From assembly GCA_027924585.1 (NCBI GenBank), contig BSBM01000442.1, positions 1,984,001 to 2,048,000 of the forward strand: a DNA stretch of 64,000 nt, given 5' to 3'. This document shows, in pieces, positions 1 through 11,775 of this stretch (its first letter is position 1; each line of letters opens with the position of its first letter). This DNA comes from Larix kaempferi. Its lineage: Eukaryota > Streptophyta > Pinopsida > Pinales > Pinaceae. Below the pieces are notes generated by a model. It did not search any database. It was not told where the DNA came from and was given only the letters and a program-made list of their open reading frames with translations. The position numbers and the translations under genes were made by a program.

Positions 1-760
1 GTCTTAAAACTATTGGAGAAGCACCAACTATATGCTAAGCCTTCTAAGTGTGCCTTTGAGGTTCAAGAACTTGAATATTTGGGCCATATTGTATCTCATG
101 AAGGCGTCAAAGTGGACCCTAGCAAAATTAATGCTATCATGGAATTGAAAATTCTTAAAAAATGGAAGAATATTATAACATTCTTAGGATTAATAGGCTA
201 CTACAACAAGTTTGTCAATAATTATGGCTAAATAGAAGGACATCTAATAAGGTTATTGAAAAAGGAGGCATTCTCTTGGAATCAAGAAGAAACCAAGTCT
301 TTTGTAAAACTTAAAGTGGTTATGTGTACAACTCTTTATTAGCCACGCCTCACTTAACAAAAACCTTTATTGTGGAATGTGATGCCTCAAGGCATGGAAT
401 TGGTGCAACCTTAATACAAGAAGGAAGGTCGAAGGTCCCTTAACTTTGAAAGTTTCCAACTTATATATATATATATATAGATTACTCAAACCAATTTATG
501 AAAAGGAAATTATAGTTGTACTACATGCAATTAAGAAAGGGAACCCTTGTCTAATAGGAAGACACTTTAAGGTAAGAAAGGATCATGACAGTCCTAAGTA
601 CTTATTGGAACAAAAATTATCTTTAGAATAGCAACAAAAATGGTTTACAAATATGGTAGGTTATGACTTTGTACTTATCAATAAAAAATAAAATAGAATG
701 TGGTGGCAGGTGAACTTTCAAGAAAACAAGATGCCATAGAAGACTTAGTTTTTGTTATTT
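1..760 (+). pseudogene. Element A pol: reverse transcriptase C-terminus and RNase H remnant
   Basis: Frame 1 is open from the window edge to 231. It reads a typical Ty3/gypsy RT end: KPSKCAFEVQELEYLGHIVS, then a VDPSKINAI segment and the FLGLIGYYNKFVNNYG block where RT meets RNase H. After a stop the RNase H start is visible at about 366-425 (IVECDASRHGIGATLIQEGR, with the first catalytic Asp in ECDAS). Further RNase H-like peptides (LLKPIYEKEI, then LIGRHFKVRKDH) continue to about 640 in shifted frames. Several stops and frameshifts rule out a working enzyme. The family call is firm; exact boundaries are not. Confidence 0.8.
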
Positions 761-954
761 CCATTATGTAATGTGATTGGGTGGAAGAATCAAGGATAGA
801 ATAGAAACATGATCAGAAATCATGCAAAATAATTCAACAACTATAATAGGACCCTATTTCACTAGAGGAATGTTTGTGAAAAAATGATTCACTATGGTAT
901 TGGGATTGCATATATTTATGTAAGAATTCTCAACTCAAACAGAAGGACCTTTTG

Positions 955-1454
955 GAATTTCACACTTCTCCTATAGGAGGACATTCAATATTCTTGAAAA
1001 CCTACCACAAGATCAAGAAGGATTTTTGGGGAAGATCTGAAAATTGATGTCCAAAAGTTTGTGGTAGAATGCTTGGGTTTCCAACAAACAAAGGAGAGGA
1101 AATCGAGACACTTAGTCTTCTACAACCGTTATAAATACCAATTTAGAGTTGGGAAGAGATATCAATGGATTTTATCATGGGTCTAACAAATTCAGAAAGA
1201 AATACTATCATCATGGTAGTATTGGATCGAATCACAAAGTATGCCCATTTTTTCTCTCTTTCTCGTCCTTTTAAAGAAAGTATAGTAGTTGTAGCATTCA
1301 TGGAAACAGTTCATAAGCTACATGGACTCCCCAAGGTTATTCTAAGTGATAGAGATCCAATTTCCATTGGTAATTTTTGGAAAGAAAAAAATTCTTTTGG
1401 GGGCACTCAGTTGGCTCATATATCCTCTTATCATCATCAATCTAATGGGAAAAC
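955..1454 (+). pseudogene. Element A pol: integrase zinc-binding and catalytic-core remnant
   Basis: The peptide HTSPIGGHSIFLKTYHKIKK near 960 matches the H-H half of the HHCC integrase zinc-binding domain. From 1165 the core reads MDFIMGLTNSERNTIIMVVL, then DRITKYAHF, LPKVILSDRDPI and ISSYHHQSNGKT, typical of Ty3/gypsy integrase cores. The first Asp (MDFI) and second Asp (SDRD) of the D,D-35-E triad are visible. The coding sequence stops abruptly at 1454, one base before the TGTGGGGAAC edge of the element B LTR, and the codons that follow are LTR read-through. The catalytic Glu region is absent here. Confidence 0.8.
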
Positions 1455-1818
1455 TGTGGGGAACCTCCGGCAATTAAATGATGAAAATGCTCAATATATC
1501 AGAAATAGCAGAACATGGAAGGGATTTATTGATCACAGACCACTTCGAGGGGGAAACCTCCTTTGAGAAATCTCAATACAAATAACTCGTGAATGCCTTC
1601 ATTGGCCTCAACACGTACTTATATACTAAGTATAATATAAACAACTATCACTCCCCATGAATGTGGTGTAATAAAATATACTTAAGGGACGAATTACAAA
1701 GCATATGCGTCCAAAAAAATATACTAACAATATACTCACAGGACGACTTACAAATCATATGTGTCCAACAACAATATACTAACAAAGTAAAGAGAAGGTT
1801 TGACATGGGTTCTTAACA
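1455..1818 (-). repeat. 3' LTR of element B
   Basis: Plus-strand sequence from TGTGGGGAAC to TTCTTAACA gives TG...CA ends. It aligns with 28502-28850 over nearly its whole length, including the shared stretch ending in ATATACTAACAAAG. It is the 3' LTR of the minus-strand element because a polypurine tract lies directly outside its 1818 end when read on the minus strand. The two LTRs carry many mismatches and a small indel around the repeated GACTTACAAA segment, so the insertion is not recent. Confidence 0.85.
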
Positions 1819-1835
1819 TCCTCTCCCCCTTAGAA
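1819..1835 (-). other. Polypurine tract of element B
   Basis: On the minus strand this reads an AAGGGGGAGAGGA run ending directly at the TGTTAAGAAC start of the 3' LTR. It would prime plus-strand DNA synthesis. Its position is the main evidence that the 1455-1818 LTR belongs to the minus-strand element and not to element A. Confidence 0.8.
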
Positions 1836-2051
1836 AAATATTTGTCCTCAAAGCTTTAGATGTGGAAATTGTTGTTGAATCTGAAGGAGTGGTTCCCATT
1901 TATCATCCTCTGGCTCCATTCCATACCACTGAATTAATACCTCTATGATGGATCGAGAATGAAGCTGACGAGTGAGCCTATTGAGGATGGCCTCCAAATC
2001 CAAAATGTGGAAGGATCATTAGTGAGGCCAAAGGGAATGACCAAAAACTCA
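1836..2051 (-). pseudogene. Element B pol: tail of an RT motif joined to a chromodomain-like end
   Basis: Read on the minus strand from 2051, the first codons give EFLVIPFGLTNDPSTF, the continuation of the RT motif interrupted by the CACTA element. At about 1998 this switches to ILNRLTRQLHSRSIIEVLIQ, then WYGMEPEDDKWEP and QQQFPHL, which resembles the chromodomain-like C-terminus of plant gypsy pol. The switch marks an internal deletion that removed the rest of RT, RNase H and most of integrase. The two parts are in different frames. Confidence 0.75.
2049..2051. repeat. Left TCA target-site duplication of the CACTA element
   Basis: TCA directly precedes CACTAG at 2052 and matches TCA at 25568-25570. 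Confidence 0.9.
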
Positions 2052-2079
2052 CACTAGTAGATTTGCACCCAAAATCCGA

Positions 2080-2360
2080 TGAGCAAATCCGACGAAAAGG
2101 ACTGTGTCGTCGGATTTTTCTTTCAAAATTACTTTTTTTTTTCTTTTTTTAATTTCGTGAAGTGTCCGTCGGATATCTGACTACTATGTGAATATCCGAC
2201 GAGGCCCTTAGGATATCCGACGGATCTGTGGATATCCGACGCCTATGAGGATATCTGACGCCTGGGATGTTGGATAACCGACAACATTTCAAATCCGAAT
2301 AAGTTGGATATCCGACGGATATTTCCCAACGGTAACTAGGTTAGGGTCGTCGGATATCCG
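2080..2360. repeat. Left subterminal repeats with palindromic GTCGGATATCCGAC-type motifs
   Basis: About ten copies of an (A)TATCCGAC(G) or GTCGGATAT motif occur in both orientations, including the perfect 14-bp palindrome GTCGGATATCCGAC at about 2349-2362. Subterminal motif arrays of this kind bind the TNPA protein in En/Spm; here binding is inferred from position and repetition. Confidence 0.85.
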
Positions 2361-2559
2361 ACGTCTGTTTGACTTTTTGACTTTTAAAATCTATAAATAT
2401 TCAAACATTCGAACATGTTTTCCATACCAGCGACGGTTTGCGGAAGTTTTTTTTGTTCGGTGGACTGTTTTTCATTGTTTCTGTGATTCAAGTGAGTGAA
2501 GTACTATGGAGCTTCATTTTCTAAGATCGATAATCTTCATTTAATCTCTTTACGAGAAA

Positions 2560-5500
2560 ATGTCAACTAGCAATATTCCTGATCCAAACGAACAAAATCG
2601 ACAATTGCTTGCTAGATTGTGGGAAGGAGTTGAAAGAAGGGGTGATGGGAAATGCTATTGTCCATGTAGTCAATGTAGGGGCTTTAAGAGGAGAACAATT
2701 TTGATCACAACAGCCACAAAACATTGTAGGGATCATGGGCACGCTGAGGGGGGACATGAATACCATCCATTTGTAAGTTTTTCATTATATATGTTTTTAT
2801 TTTGATTGATTTTGTAAATTTATGTATTATTTTTATATTTCTTATATTAAGTTATATTAAGTTATGTATCATTTATTTATTCGTTAGTCATGAGACTAAC
2901 CCACTCACCGGGGAAAGCACTTAACTCTCTAGATTTGTGACACTTTCGATTATGATAATAGAAATAACAACTATATTGGCCTGTTGTAATTTCTCTTATA
3001 TTTTCTCTATATAAACCATAACATCGTTTATCTTATTTTTGAGTAGTTTTGCTCAGTAATTGGGTCAATTATTATGTCTCTTGGATAGTTTGGATGCACC
3101 TATTTGACCAACAGTACAATTGGTCGTTGTTCTTTTCATCCCAACAGTACAAAATTTGTTAAATTTTTAATGTCACATAAATTTTTACATTTTGCGTTTG
3201 AATTTCTTATATTAACTTTTATCTATTGATTGTTTCATGTAATTATAAAGGAAATACATCCTACAACATATTGTTCAGATCAGCAAGTGCTTCCAAAACA
3301 AGTACCGGAGGAACATGGAGCTATGAATATTAATGGAGAACAAGTAATTAATGATCACATTGAAGAAGATGATCATACTGATAACATAGTTGAAGATGAT
3401 GTTACAAATACTTTGATCCATGATTCATTTAATGTTGGAATGGATGATGATGATCATGAAAATGATGAAAATTTTGATGATATTCATGATATACCTCTTC
3501 TTGAAAAGGCATACGAACCCCTTTATGACGGCTCCAAGACAAATCTTCTCTCTGCTTTATTGTTGGTAATGAACTTGAAGGTTATGAATGGTATTTCAAA
3601 CATATCAGTCACATGGATGTTAAGGTATGTAATATATTCCATCACAAAATATATATGATTGTCATGTATTTTATTGTTAATTCATATATAAGTCAAATTA
3701 TTACGGATGAGATTTGTTTCATTAATATTATTTCTATATTATATTAACTAGATTTTTATTTTAATTTGTTGTAGCATGATAGGTGAATATTTGTTACCAC
3801 CGTCAAATATTTTACCTCGCACATATCGAGATTTATCTGCCATCATGAAAGAAATTGGAATGCAGTATGAAGCAATTCATGCATGCGCCGATGATCATGT
3901 TCTTTATTACAACCAGCATGAATTTGCAACAGAATGTCCTGAATGTCATATCAGTAGATATCGCACAGATCAAGTAACTAAAAAGGTGCCTCACAAGGTT
4001 CTACGTTATATTCCCATTATTCCCGGTTTGCAACGACTGTTCAGGTGCAAAAACATAGCGCAGTTTATGGATTACCATGCACGGAACAGAATTCAAGACA
4101 ACATTATTCGGATGCCTGCAGATGGGTCTGCATTTAGAGATATGGAGGAAAAATGGCCTCACTTTAAAGACGAACCTCGTAATCTTAGGATTTCTTTGGC
4201 AGCAGATGGTGTCAATCCTTTTGCAGAGATGAGATCTGTTTACTCGGTGTGACCTATTTTTGTTATCAACAACAACATTCCTCCATGGTTGACAATAAAG
4301 AGGGAGCACATAATGTTGTCAATGATTATTCTAGGTACGAACACTTCAGTTTTTTTTTAATGTAGTGGTATATTCTCATTTGTCATTTTTTGTCACATAA
4401 TGTCATATATATATTTAATGTTTTTCTATTGCGCAATATGGTTTCATATATATAATTTAAATGGTACGTCTCATAATTATATTTTTTATATGTTCAATTC
4501 AATCAGGTAAGTACCAAGTCAAAGATATGAATGTATATATCGAACCTCTTATTGACGAGCTACTGAAGTTATGGAATGGCATCACTATGTATGACGTATC
4601 TAGACCAATACGACAAAGGCAATTTCAATTCCATGCAATGCTTGGATGGACAATACATGATGCCCCAGGGTTAACCCATTTTTGTGGTATGTAATTATAA
4701 GTTCCTCTTTATTTGCATTTAATTTTACGAACTACTAGTTAATATACTACGCATGCATTTTTTTCTAAATAATCCAGTGTAGGTCTTCAGACATTTATAA
4801 TTGATATAGATATTCCATCCCTTTATGTAGGTCTTCAGGCAAAGGGGAAATTTGCATGTCCATTTTGTGGTCCTAAGATCAAATCTCGTCGTTCAAAAAG
4901 CTTAGGAAAGGAGGTGTTTGATGAGTATAGGCACTTCCTCTCTAAGAATCACCGGTATTGAACTACCGAAAAACATCTGTTCAATGGCAAGCAAGAGACT
5001 GCATTAAAACCGCAGAGAATGACACCTCGCCTATGGAAGTTGCAATATAATAGAAATCATCAAGGTACGTATAATTATGAATCATCGTATATGTTATGTT
5101 ATATTGTTTTTTTTTATATATTGTGTTGTTTACTGTAATTGACATTGATTTATCTAATTTCGTGATTGTCGTTCATGTGATCATGATCAAGGCATTAATG
5201 GGCTTCCACGAGGAATGAAAAGTTATCCTATACAATTTAGTAGGTTGCCCTACTATGAGCACCTACAAATTGCTCATCTATTTGATAAAATGCATATCGG
5301 AAAGAATGTGACCAAAACATTATGGCAAATATTGGATGGAAGGAGTGATAAAGAAAAAATTGTCAAAATTTGCAAAGACATTCAAGATAGCAACCATGCA
5401 ATGAAAGACGTCATTCAATTTCATAGCAACAGAGAGCAAATTAATATCAACTCACTTCCATGGATGTTAACGGACCAACAAAGTAATGTTGTAAAAGAAG

Positions 5501-7596
5501 TGATTCGAAAAATTAAATTTCCCACTGGATTTTGTGCGAACATGAAGAATATCATAACAAAGAAAGGTGATTTCGCGGGGGTGAAAACTCACGATTGGCA
5601 TGTCTTCATGAAGGTAATTATTATGGTATGGATTTTTTTTAATTTTTTTTTCCTACTCCAGTGAATATGATTGGTACATTTTTTGTTTGTTTACTCTTTG
5701 TTGATAAAATGCATTTATTTGTATATTATTGTTACAGTATGTTCTACCTCTATCTATCCCGGACAACTTCGACGACAATGTCAAGCAAATAATATATAGT
5801 CTCGGGAAATACATGAGGTAAGTGGTGATTTTTTCCATGCACTTAGTGTTTTTTCAATTGAACATGGAACTTATATTTGATTTTCGTTCTCTAATCCATG
5901 TTACGTAATATAATGTTTTTTTCCTTTAATCTCTTGATTTGGTACTTGTCATGTCACTTGTAGATGGTTGTCATCTAAAGAATTCCATAAAGAAGACATA
6001 AAGTATTGGAGGAGAGAAATTCCTCGTCTCATGTGTGAAACGCAGAAGCATCTACCTTCGGCATTTTTCAATGCACATGAACACTACCTCATACACCAAG
6101 TTGAGGAGATTGAACTGTGTGGCCTTGCGAACTCAAGGTCCATGTGGGTGGTTGCGAGGCACTTGAAATTTATGAAGGGTTTGGTCAGACAACGAGCATT
6201 TGCTGAGGGTTCTATGATGGAGGGATATATGGTATACCAAAACATGCTGTATATTAGTGAATATCTTCCTAAATTAGCGTCAAAGCTCAATTTACGTCGC
6301 ATTTGTGATCCGGAATCCAATAACAATTTCGAAGGGGAGTACCCCAGGGGGAAAGGTAGATTGAGGAAGGTGAAAGGTAACATAACACATTTGACTGGTG
6401 ATTTTTATGTATATATAAAATCATACATATTCTATCTTTAATCTTAATTGACTATACATTTGTATTGAATTTTAATTTGATTGTCATCATGAAACAGTTG
6501 GTCGAGAGTGAGATGCAATTCATTTATACATCGCAAACAATCTTGACTGGATGAAGGTATGGATAGAACGATGTGAACAATCTGGTCATGGAATATCATG
6601 GGAAGGTGTGGCTTCATTGGTTAAAGTTTCACATCGCAATGGAGACACCAATCTAACACAAAGGGAAATCGATTTAGCAAGAGGTTTAAAAGATAAGCAG
6701 GTAAGCATATTAATCAACCACACTATTTATTTTTTTGTAAAAAATATTGTCGTTGTACATCACGCTGATTTTTATCATTGTATGGCATTATAAACATGCA
6801 CTAGTTAATCATAAATATTGGATCATTATGTAATCTTTTCCTATACTATGGCTTGTTGTAGGTAAAACACCATAAGGCTATGCGGTGCAATGGATGTAGA
6901 TATCACACCAAAAAGTTGGATGAAACGAAGAAAACATCTGATTGTGGGATATCTGCAGTCTTTGAGGTGACCAATGTTTCTTCTAGAAGTGACAGACATC
7001 CATAACTTTCTGAAAATCGATACTATGGGTATCTGGAAGACATTCTTCCGTGTGACTTTAACTCCTTCAAGGTATTTTTGTTCGTTGTCAAATGGTACAG
7101 GTGTCGATTGAATCAACGTGATCCCGATAAAACAATAATTGAGCATGATAATGGATTTACCATGGTAAATACATGATTGTTTGAGCCAAGAATGGAGCCC
7201 TATGTTCTTCCAACCCAATGTGAACAGGTATTTTACTCTGAGGTTCTAGGTAGAGCGGGCTGGTCATTTGTTGTGAGACACGATCCAAGGGGAAGGCCAG
7301 TAAAGTATAACATAGATGAAGGTAATGAAGATGTTCTCGAAGAAGAAGACGTCGTAGAAGATGATCATGGTCAACATGAGTTAGATGATCATGTTCCTGA
7401 AGAAGATGTCGAAGAACTTATTGAATTAGATGATGTATCAAACAATGTCCATGAAGATGATATCGACGATGACATGATGATCGTAACTGACATTGAGGAT
7501 GAGGATGATATAGCCAATCCTTACAATGTTGAATCTGGATCATCGGATGATAGTACAGACGATGACTTAGATGAAGAAGATGATGAAGACCATTGA
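2560..7596 (+). pseudogene. TNP2-type CACTA transposase gene (Transpos_assoc, TNP2, DUF4218, DUF4216), decayed
   Basis: The product would be the catalytic CACTA transposase that cuts at the terminal repeats. Exons, placed from GT/AG borders and frame: 2560-2772, 3251-3624, 3775-4334, 4507-4686, 4831-5064, 5192-5613, 5738-5817, 5964-6376, 6498-6700, 6862-7596. Exon 1 has a CPCSQC cysteine cluster like the transposase-associated domain. Exons 3-6 match TNP2: KKVPHKVLRYIPIIPGLQRL, SLAADGVNPFAEMRSVYS, then LFDKMHIGKNVTK and KTHDWHVFMK. Exon 8 matches DUF4218 (EEIELCGLANSRSMWVVARH), the last exon DUF4216 (NGCRYHTKKL, HDNGFTMVN), followed by a strongly acidic tail. In-frame stops at 4250 (TGA), 4959 (TGA), 7003 (TAA) and 7174 (TGA) make this copy non-functional, although the splice sites remain good. 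Confidence 0.88.
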
Positions 7597-7739
7597 GGTT
7601 TACGAGGTATGTAGTAATAATAAATTAACTGTTTCTTAGTGAGTTTCCATTTTCCAGTATGATATAATTAGAAACATTGCTTGTTATATAGTATGTCAAA
7701 AAACACATTTAAAGTTTTTGTACATAGATATTTTTGTCG

Positions 7740-7864
7740 GGTTATGGGGAATTGAGAGTGATGTGAGGGAGGGGAGGGGCCATAAGAGCTTCCACCTTCA
7801 CATGGTTGGCCCTATTTAGTAGATAATATTAAATTATTCTTGAAACAGAGAGAAGCTTAGTAAG
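7740..7864 (+). repeat. Copy 1 of a 125-bp dispersed repeat within the CACTA element
   Basis: Contains GGGGAATTGAGAGTGATGTG, a G-rich run, GAGCTTCCACCTTCAC and GAATATTAAATTATTCT-like blocks also present at 23006-23160 and 23563-23730, all in the same orientation. It lies about 140 bp after the stop of the transposase gene. Function unknown. Confidence 0.8.
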
Positions 7865-7885
7865 GAAATGCACAATTATCAAGAA

Positions 7886-8230
7886 TCAAACATCATCATC
7901 ATCATCATTATCGTCATCGTCGTCATCGTGATCATCTTCATCATCATCATCTTTTTCTTCTTCATCATCATCTTCATCATTGTCATCATCATCATCAACA
8001 ACGACATCATTTTTATCGTCGTCGTCACGGCCACCATCATCATCATCATTGTGATCAGCATCATCGTCATCATCCTCATCCTCATCCTCATCATCATCTT
8101 CCTCATCATCATCAACATCTTCATCATCATCGTCATCATCGATCGTCTTCATCATCATCATCATCTTCATCATCGTCATCTTCATCATCGTCATCATCAT
8201 CATGATCTTCATCATGATCATCATCGTTAT
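7886..8230. repeat. Long CAT/GAT-type imperfect trinucleotide repeat
   Basis: About 345 bp made almost only of CAT, CGT and CTT triplets. On the minus strand it reads as an unbroken Asp/Glu-rich or Met-rich frame, a by-product of the repeat. The transposase gene just upstream ends in a GAT/GAA-rich acidic tail on the opposite strand, so the repeat may derive from such a tail. A smaller GAT-rich tract lies at about 10420-10600. Confidence 0.85.
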
Positions 8231-8335
8231 ATGATATCCGACGCAGCTAGTACCTAGAAAAACCAACGGTGTTTGTCGTCGATGGTTTAGCAATCTCATC
8301 GGATTCTTTTGAAGTCAGAAGTCTGATATTAGACG
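8230..8335. repeat. Internal patch of CACTA subterminal-type motifs
   Basis: TGATATCCGACGCAGCTAG, then TCGTCGATGG and CTCATCGGATTC, resemble the TATCCGACG and CGTCGGAT motifs of the element ends but sit about 6.2 kb inside. They follow copy 1 of the 125-bp repeat and the CAT tract. Confidence 0.5.
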
Positions 8336-8580
8336 CATGCATTGACGGTGTGGGAGGGTTTCAAGACTCGAATGAATGACACTCACCATTGCAGCATAAA
8401 AAACCATACTTATAAATTAAATAATGTGATACATGGGGCCAACGTTGAAATTTTTTAAATATGTGTTGGCTTGGACTAAAATTTGGCATGGTTAGACTAG
8501 ATGCATGCATTGACGGTGTGGGAGGGTTTCTAGACTCAAAAATGACTGACACCAATCATTAATGGAGCATTAAAAACCAT
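8332..8580. repeat. Direct duplication, about 75 bp, spaced by 170 bp
   Basis: GCATGCATTGACGGTGTGGG..TTTC(A/T)AGACTC....AAAACCAT occurs at about 8333-8408 and again at about 8503-8580. Between the copies I see only AT-rich sequence. Function unknown. Confidence 0.8.
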
Positions 8581-8789
8581 GTAATGATACTCAACAAGGA
8601 GTAATTTGATCATCATGGTTTCACTCTGAAATAACTTATTTTTTTGTGGACTCGCTAGTACCATTGCTTATGGACCCTCACAAGGAAATCCTCTTAGGTC
8701 GTTGATTGTGTTGGGATAAATCACGACTAACCTCTTTGATGGACCTAATGGTCCCATGATAAACACTCATAACATGTAAACTATAGAGG

Positions 8790-10330
8790 ACATACAAAAA
8801 ATGGTTGATTCTCTCACCCAATTAGTTAGCAAAATGGAAACCAAGAATCACTTCTCATTTTCCGACCCTTCCAATAGTATGACGCCTCATTTTTCTGAAG
8901 TAATTCTAAACAAGTTTGGTGGGTCAGATCCGATTGGTTGGTTCGATCGATCAAATGAAGCACTAACTTTCCCTTAATGTAATATTTTATTACCTAATGA
9001 AATTCATTATAGGAGTAATCAAAGTTCATTTGTTTTTTCATAAAAATTAATTGATTATTTTTTAAGCAATTCCTTATTAGTGGTCTTAAAGAGGAAATTA
9101 AATCCCACTTAGAGGTGAACCACCCTACTACTTGGTTGGAGGACAATAATATTTATTGTCATGCCTGTGTTATATCCTATGCTCAGTCCAAAATCCCCAA
9201 CTTTATTTCATTTCCTTTCCCCAACTATGGTGGCTCTTCAACAACCTCTTCCACCTTTCAAGGTCCATAAGTTGGCATAGGACAAAATGGAGGAACATCA
9301 ACTTAAGGTTCTATGCTACAATTGTAATGAAAAATATTCTCTTGAGCATAGATGTAAGGAACATCAATTATTTGTGGACATATTTGAGGACATTTATGAT
9401 GATGAACTTGATGGAAGAACTCAAAAGGAATCCCCTCCCATCATTGAGGAAGTTTTTCTTCCTAACCTTGTGAAGAACCCTATATCTCCCTTAATTATTT
9501 GACTAGTATTTATTCTCCTCATTAATGTTAAACATGGTAGGCTATATCAAGAAGAGAAAATTCATTATCTTGATTAATGGCAGAACCACCCATATTTCAT
9601 TCATCATTGAGTTTCCCAAGAAACCAATTGAAATCATTGTTACTAAGAAATTTTAGATAATGATTATTGATGGGAGATCTATGAAATATGGTGGAAGTTG
9701 TGAAAATGTGATGCTTCAAATGGGTGATTACTCCCGGAAAACTAACATGTTTTCCATTGAAACGGGTGGGCGTGATATTGTTCTCGGTGTGAATGGATAA
9801 TAAGATTATGTCATATCACCATGGATTTATTGGAATTACAAATGAGAGAGCATGATCATAGTATCTCATTGCTTCATTGTATCCTCCCATCCAATGTGTG
9901 ATCATATTGTCATACTTTTGAACAAAATAATATATGAAATTAAAAATATTGTATCGTTGTTCTTAGCTATTGGTATCATTCATCCTAGTACCAACCCGTA
10001 CTCTTCTTTGGTTGTCATGGTCCTTAAAAAACAAGTCACTTGGCACATGTGTCCCAATTTTTTTATCTCTTAACTCCTTGATAGTGAAAGATAAATTTCT
10101 CATTCCAGTCATTAATCATCTCTTATATGATACATGGAGAGAAATTCTTCATTGATCTTGACCTTCGCTCTAGTTATCGCCAAATTCACATGAATTAAGA
10201 AAATATTCCTAAAATATCTTTCCACACTCATTAAGGTCAACATGAGTTTTTGGTGATTCCTTTTATCCTTTGCAATGATCCTTCCACTTTTCAAAGCCTG
10301 GCATGAACCATATTTTTTAAGCCCCTTCTT
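8790..10330 (+). pseudogene. Ty3/gypsy gag-pol fragment inside the CACTA element
   Basis: Plus-strand pieces follow in gag-pol order with frameshifts. Gag N-terminal peptides near 8800-8960 (SLTQLVSKMETKNHFSFSD, then NKFGGSDPIGWFDR) are followed by FLISGLKEEIKSHLEVNHPT at about 9066. A knuckle-like LCYNCNEKYSLEHRCKEHQL lies at about 9308. A protease-region peptide comes near 9560-9780, then RT (IIHPSTNPYSSLVVMVLKKQ, DLDLRSSYRQIHMN and a degraded HEFLVIPF motif) to about 10330. It resembles element B in layout but lies on the opposite strand. No LTRs were found, so it is a truncated insertion or captured fragment. Confidence 0.75.
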
Positions 10331-10979
10331 GAAAGTATGAGGAGGAAGGGTGCATATTTTCCTTATCTTCCCTAGTAGCCAATTGTCTATAGGAGGTAGT
10401 TAAGAATGGTCAACATATACCAAGATCATGATGATGGCAATGATTATCATGATGATGATGATCGGGATGGTGGTTATGATGAAAAAGACGATGAAAATGG
10501 TGTTGTTTATGATGATGATGCTAATTAATGACAACGACGATGTTAATGATGATGCTTATGATGATGATGACGATGATGAAGATTAATGATGACGACAATG
10601 TTAATCATGATACAACGCTAATTCTTAATGCATTTTTTTTTTCAATAAGGTTTTTTTTATAAAAAATATTTCATTTTCCAATTGAACTATGCTCATCCAT
10701 TATTTATACAACAAGGTTATAAGTTTAAGATTGTGACTTGAGTTTGTAAAAAGGATTACATATGTTATTAAGACATTACCTACTTCAGTAGAAATTAATC
10801 AATACTAGGGCTTGAGATTAAGATCATGATTAGACATATAATTAGGACCAAGATCATCTTTGAGCTCATCAAGCTAAGGATCTAACCTATGTTTAGGACC
10901 AATACCTTCCGAAGCTCAAGTCTGGAGCTCAAGACAAAGATTTTTTTTTGAAATAGAATGTTTAACGTATATCTCCAAA

Positions 10980-11340
10980 TGAACTCTTACACAATTTTTG
11001 ACCTAACTAATAGAATTTATGTAATAAATTTGGACAATTAAAAAAAAATTATATATAATAATTAAAAAAACATTATATATATAACAATTAAAAAAAAAAC
11101 ATTATATATAACAAAAAAAAACAATTAAAATTAAAAAAATGAATATATAATAAATAAAATTAAAACATGAATATATAACAATGGTTTTTTTAATTTGTTT
11201 TTAATTAAATATACATATAACATTATATATAACAATTAAAATTTAAAAAATGAATATATTCATGTAATATTTAATTAAAAACAAATTAAAAAAAACAAAC
11301 AACAAACATTATATATAATATATATAGAACAAATAAAAAA
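10980..11340. repeat. AT-rich low-complexity block
   Basis: Repeated units of the form ACATTATATATAACAATTAA with A runs. No coding signal on either strand. Confidence 0.7.
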
Positions 11341-11399
11341 AGCCCATATGCATTTCATAAACCACACCCATAAACCCTCTGCATTGACTTTTCGATTTG

Positions 11400-11775
11400 G
11401 ACCTGCTATCGATTTGGAGTGACCTGCTCTCGATTTGGACCTGCTCTCAACCTGAGACCTGAGGCATTTTCTGATTGCGGTGGGGGAGAGGGAGTGACCC
11501 TATGAGCAAGCAGTGGGATTGACCCGACAAGCAAGCAGTGGGGGAGGTGGTTTGGACCAATGGATAGTTGGAGTTTTGGGAGGTGGATTGGACTAGTGTT
11601 CGATAGTGGGAGAGGCGGTTTGTGATTGTGGCAGGGGAGAGGGAGTGACCCAACGAACAAGCAATGGGAGTGACCCAACGAGCAAGCATTGGGAGAGGCG
11701 GTTTGGACCATTGGATAGTGGGAGAGGCGTTTTGTGATTGCGGAAGGGGGGAGGGAGTCCAAGCATAGAAACTAT
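11400..11775. repeat. GC-richer degenerate tandem repeat
   Basis: Variants of GGGAGTGACCC(A/G)AC(A/G)AGCAAGC, GGTTTGGACCAATGGATAGT and GGCGGTTTGTGATTG recur three to four times. The overlapping minus-strand open frames here are rich in Pro, Ser and Leu and are explained by the repeat. It contrasts with its AT-rich neighbours and lies about 370 bp beyond the end of the captured UPL-like fragment, so it may have arrived with it; that link is a guess. Confidence 0.65.

Noticed and set aside
1-1566. Endogenous pararetrovirus (caulimovirid) origin
   Set aside because: The presence of an integrase core with HHCC-like and DD residues, and LTRs with PPT, points to Ty3/gypsy retrotransposons.
1455-1818. 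LTR as the 3' LTR of plus-strand element A
   Set aside because: The polypurine tract lies outside the 1818 end on the minus strand, and the matching copy at 28502 is followed on the minus strand by a tRNA-Met primer-binding site. Both show that the LTR belongs to minus-strand element B.
7879-8299. Acidic or Met-rich ORFs on either strand
   Set aside because: Produced by the CAT/GAT trinucleotide tract; no non-repeat protein signal.
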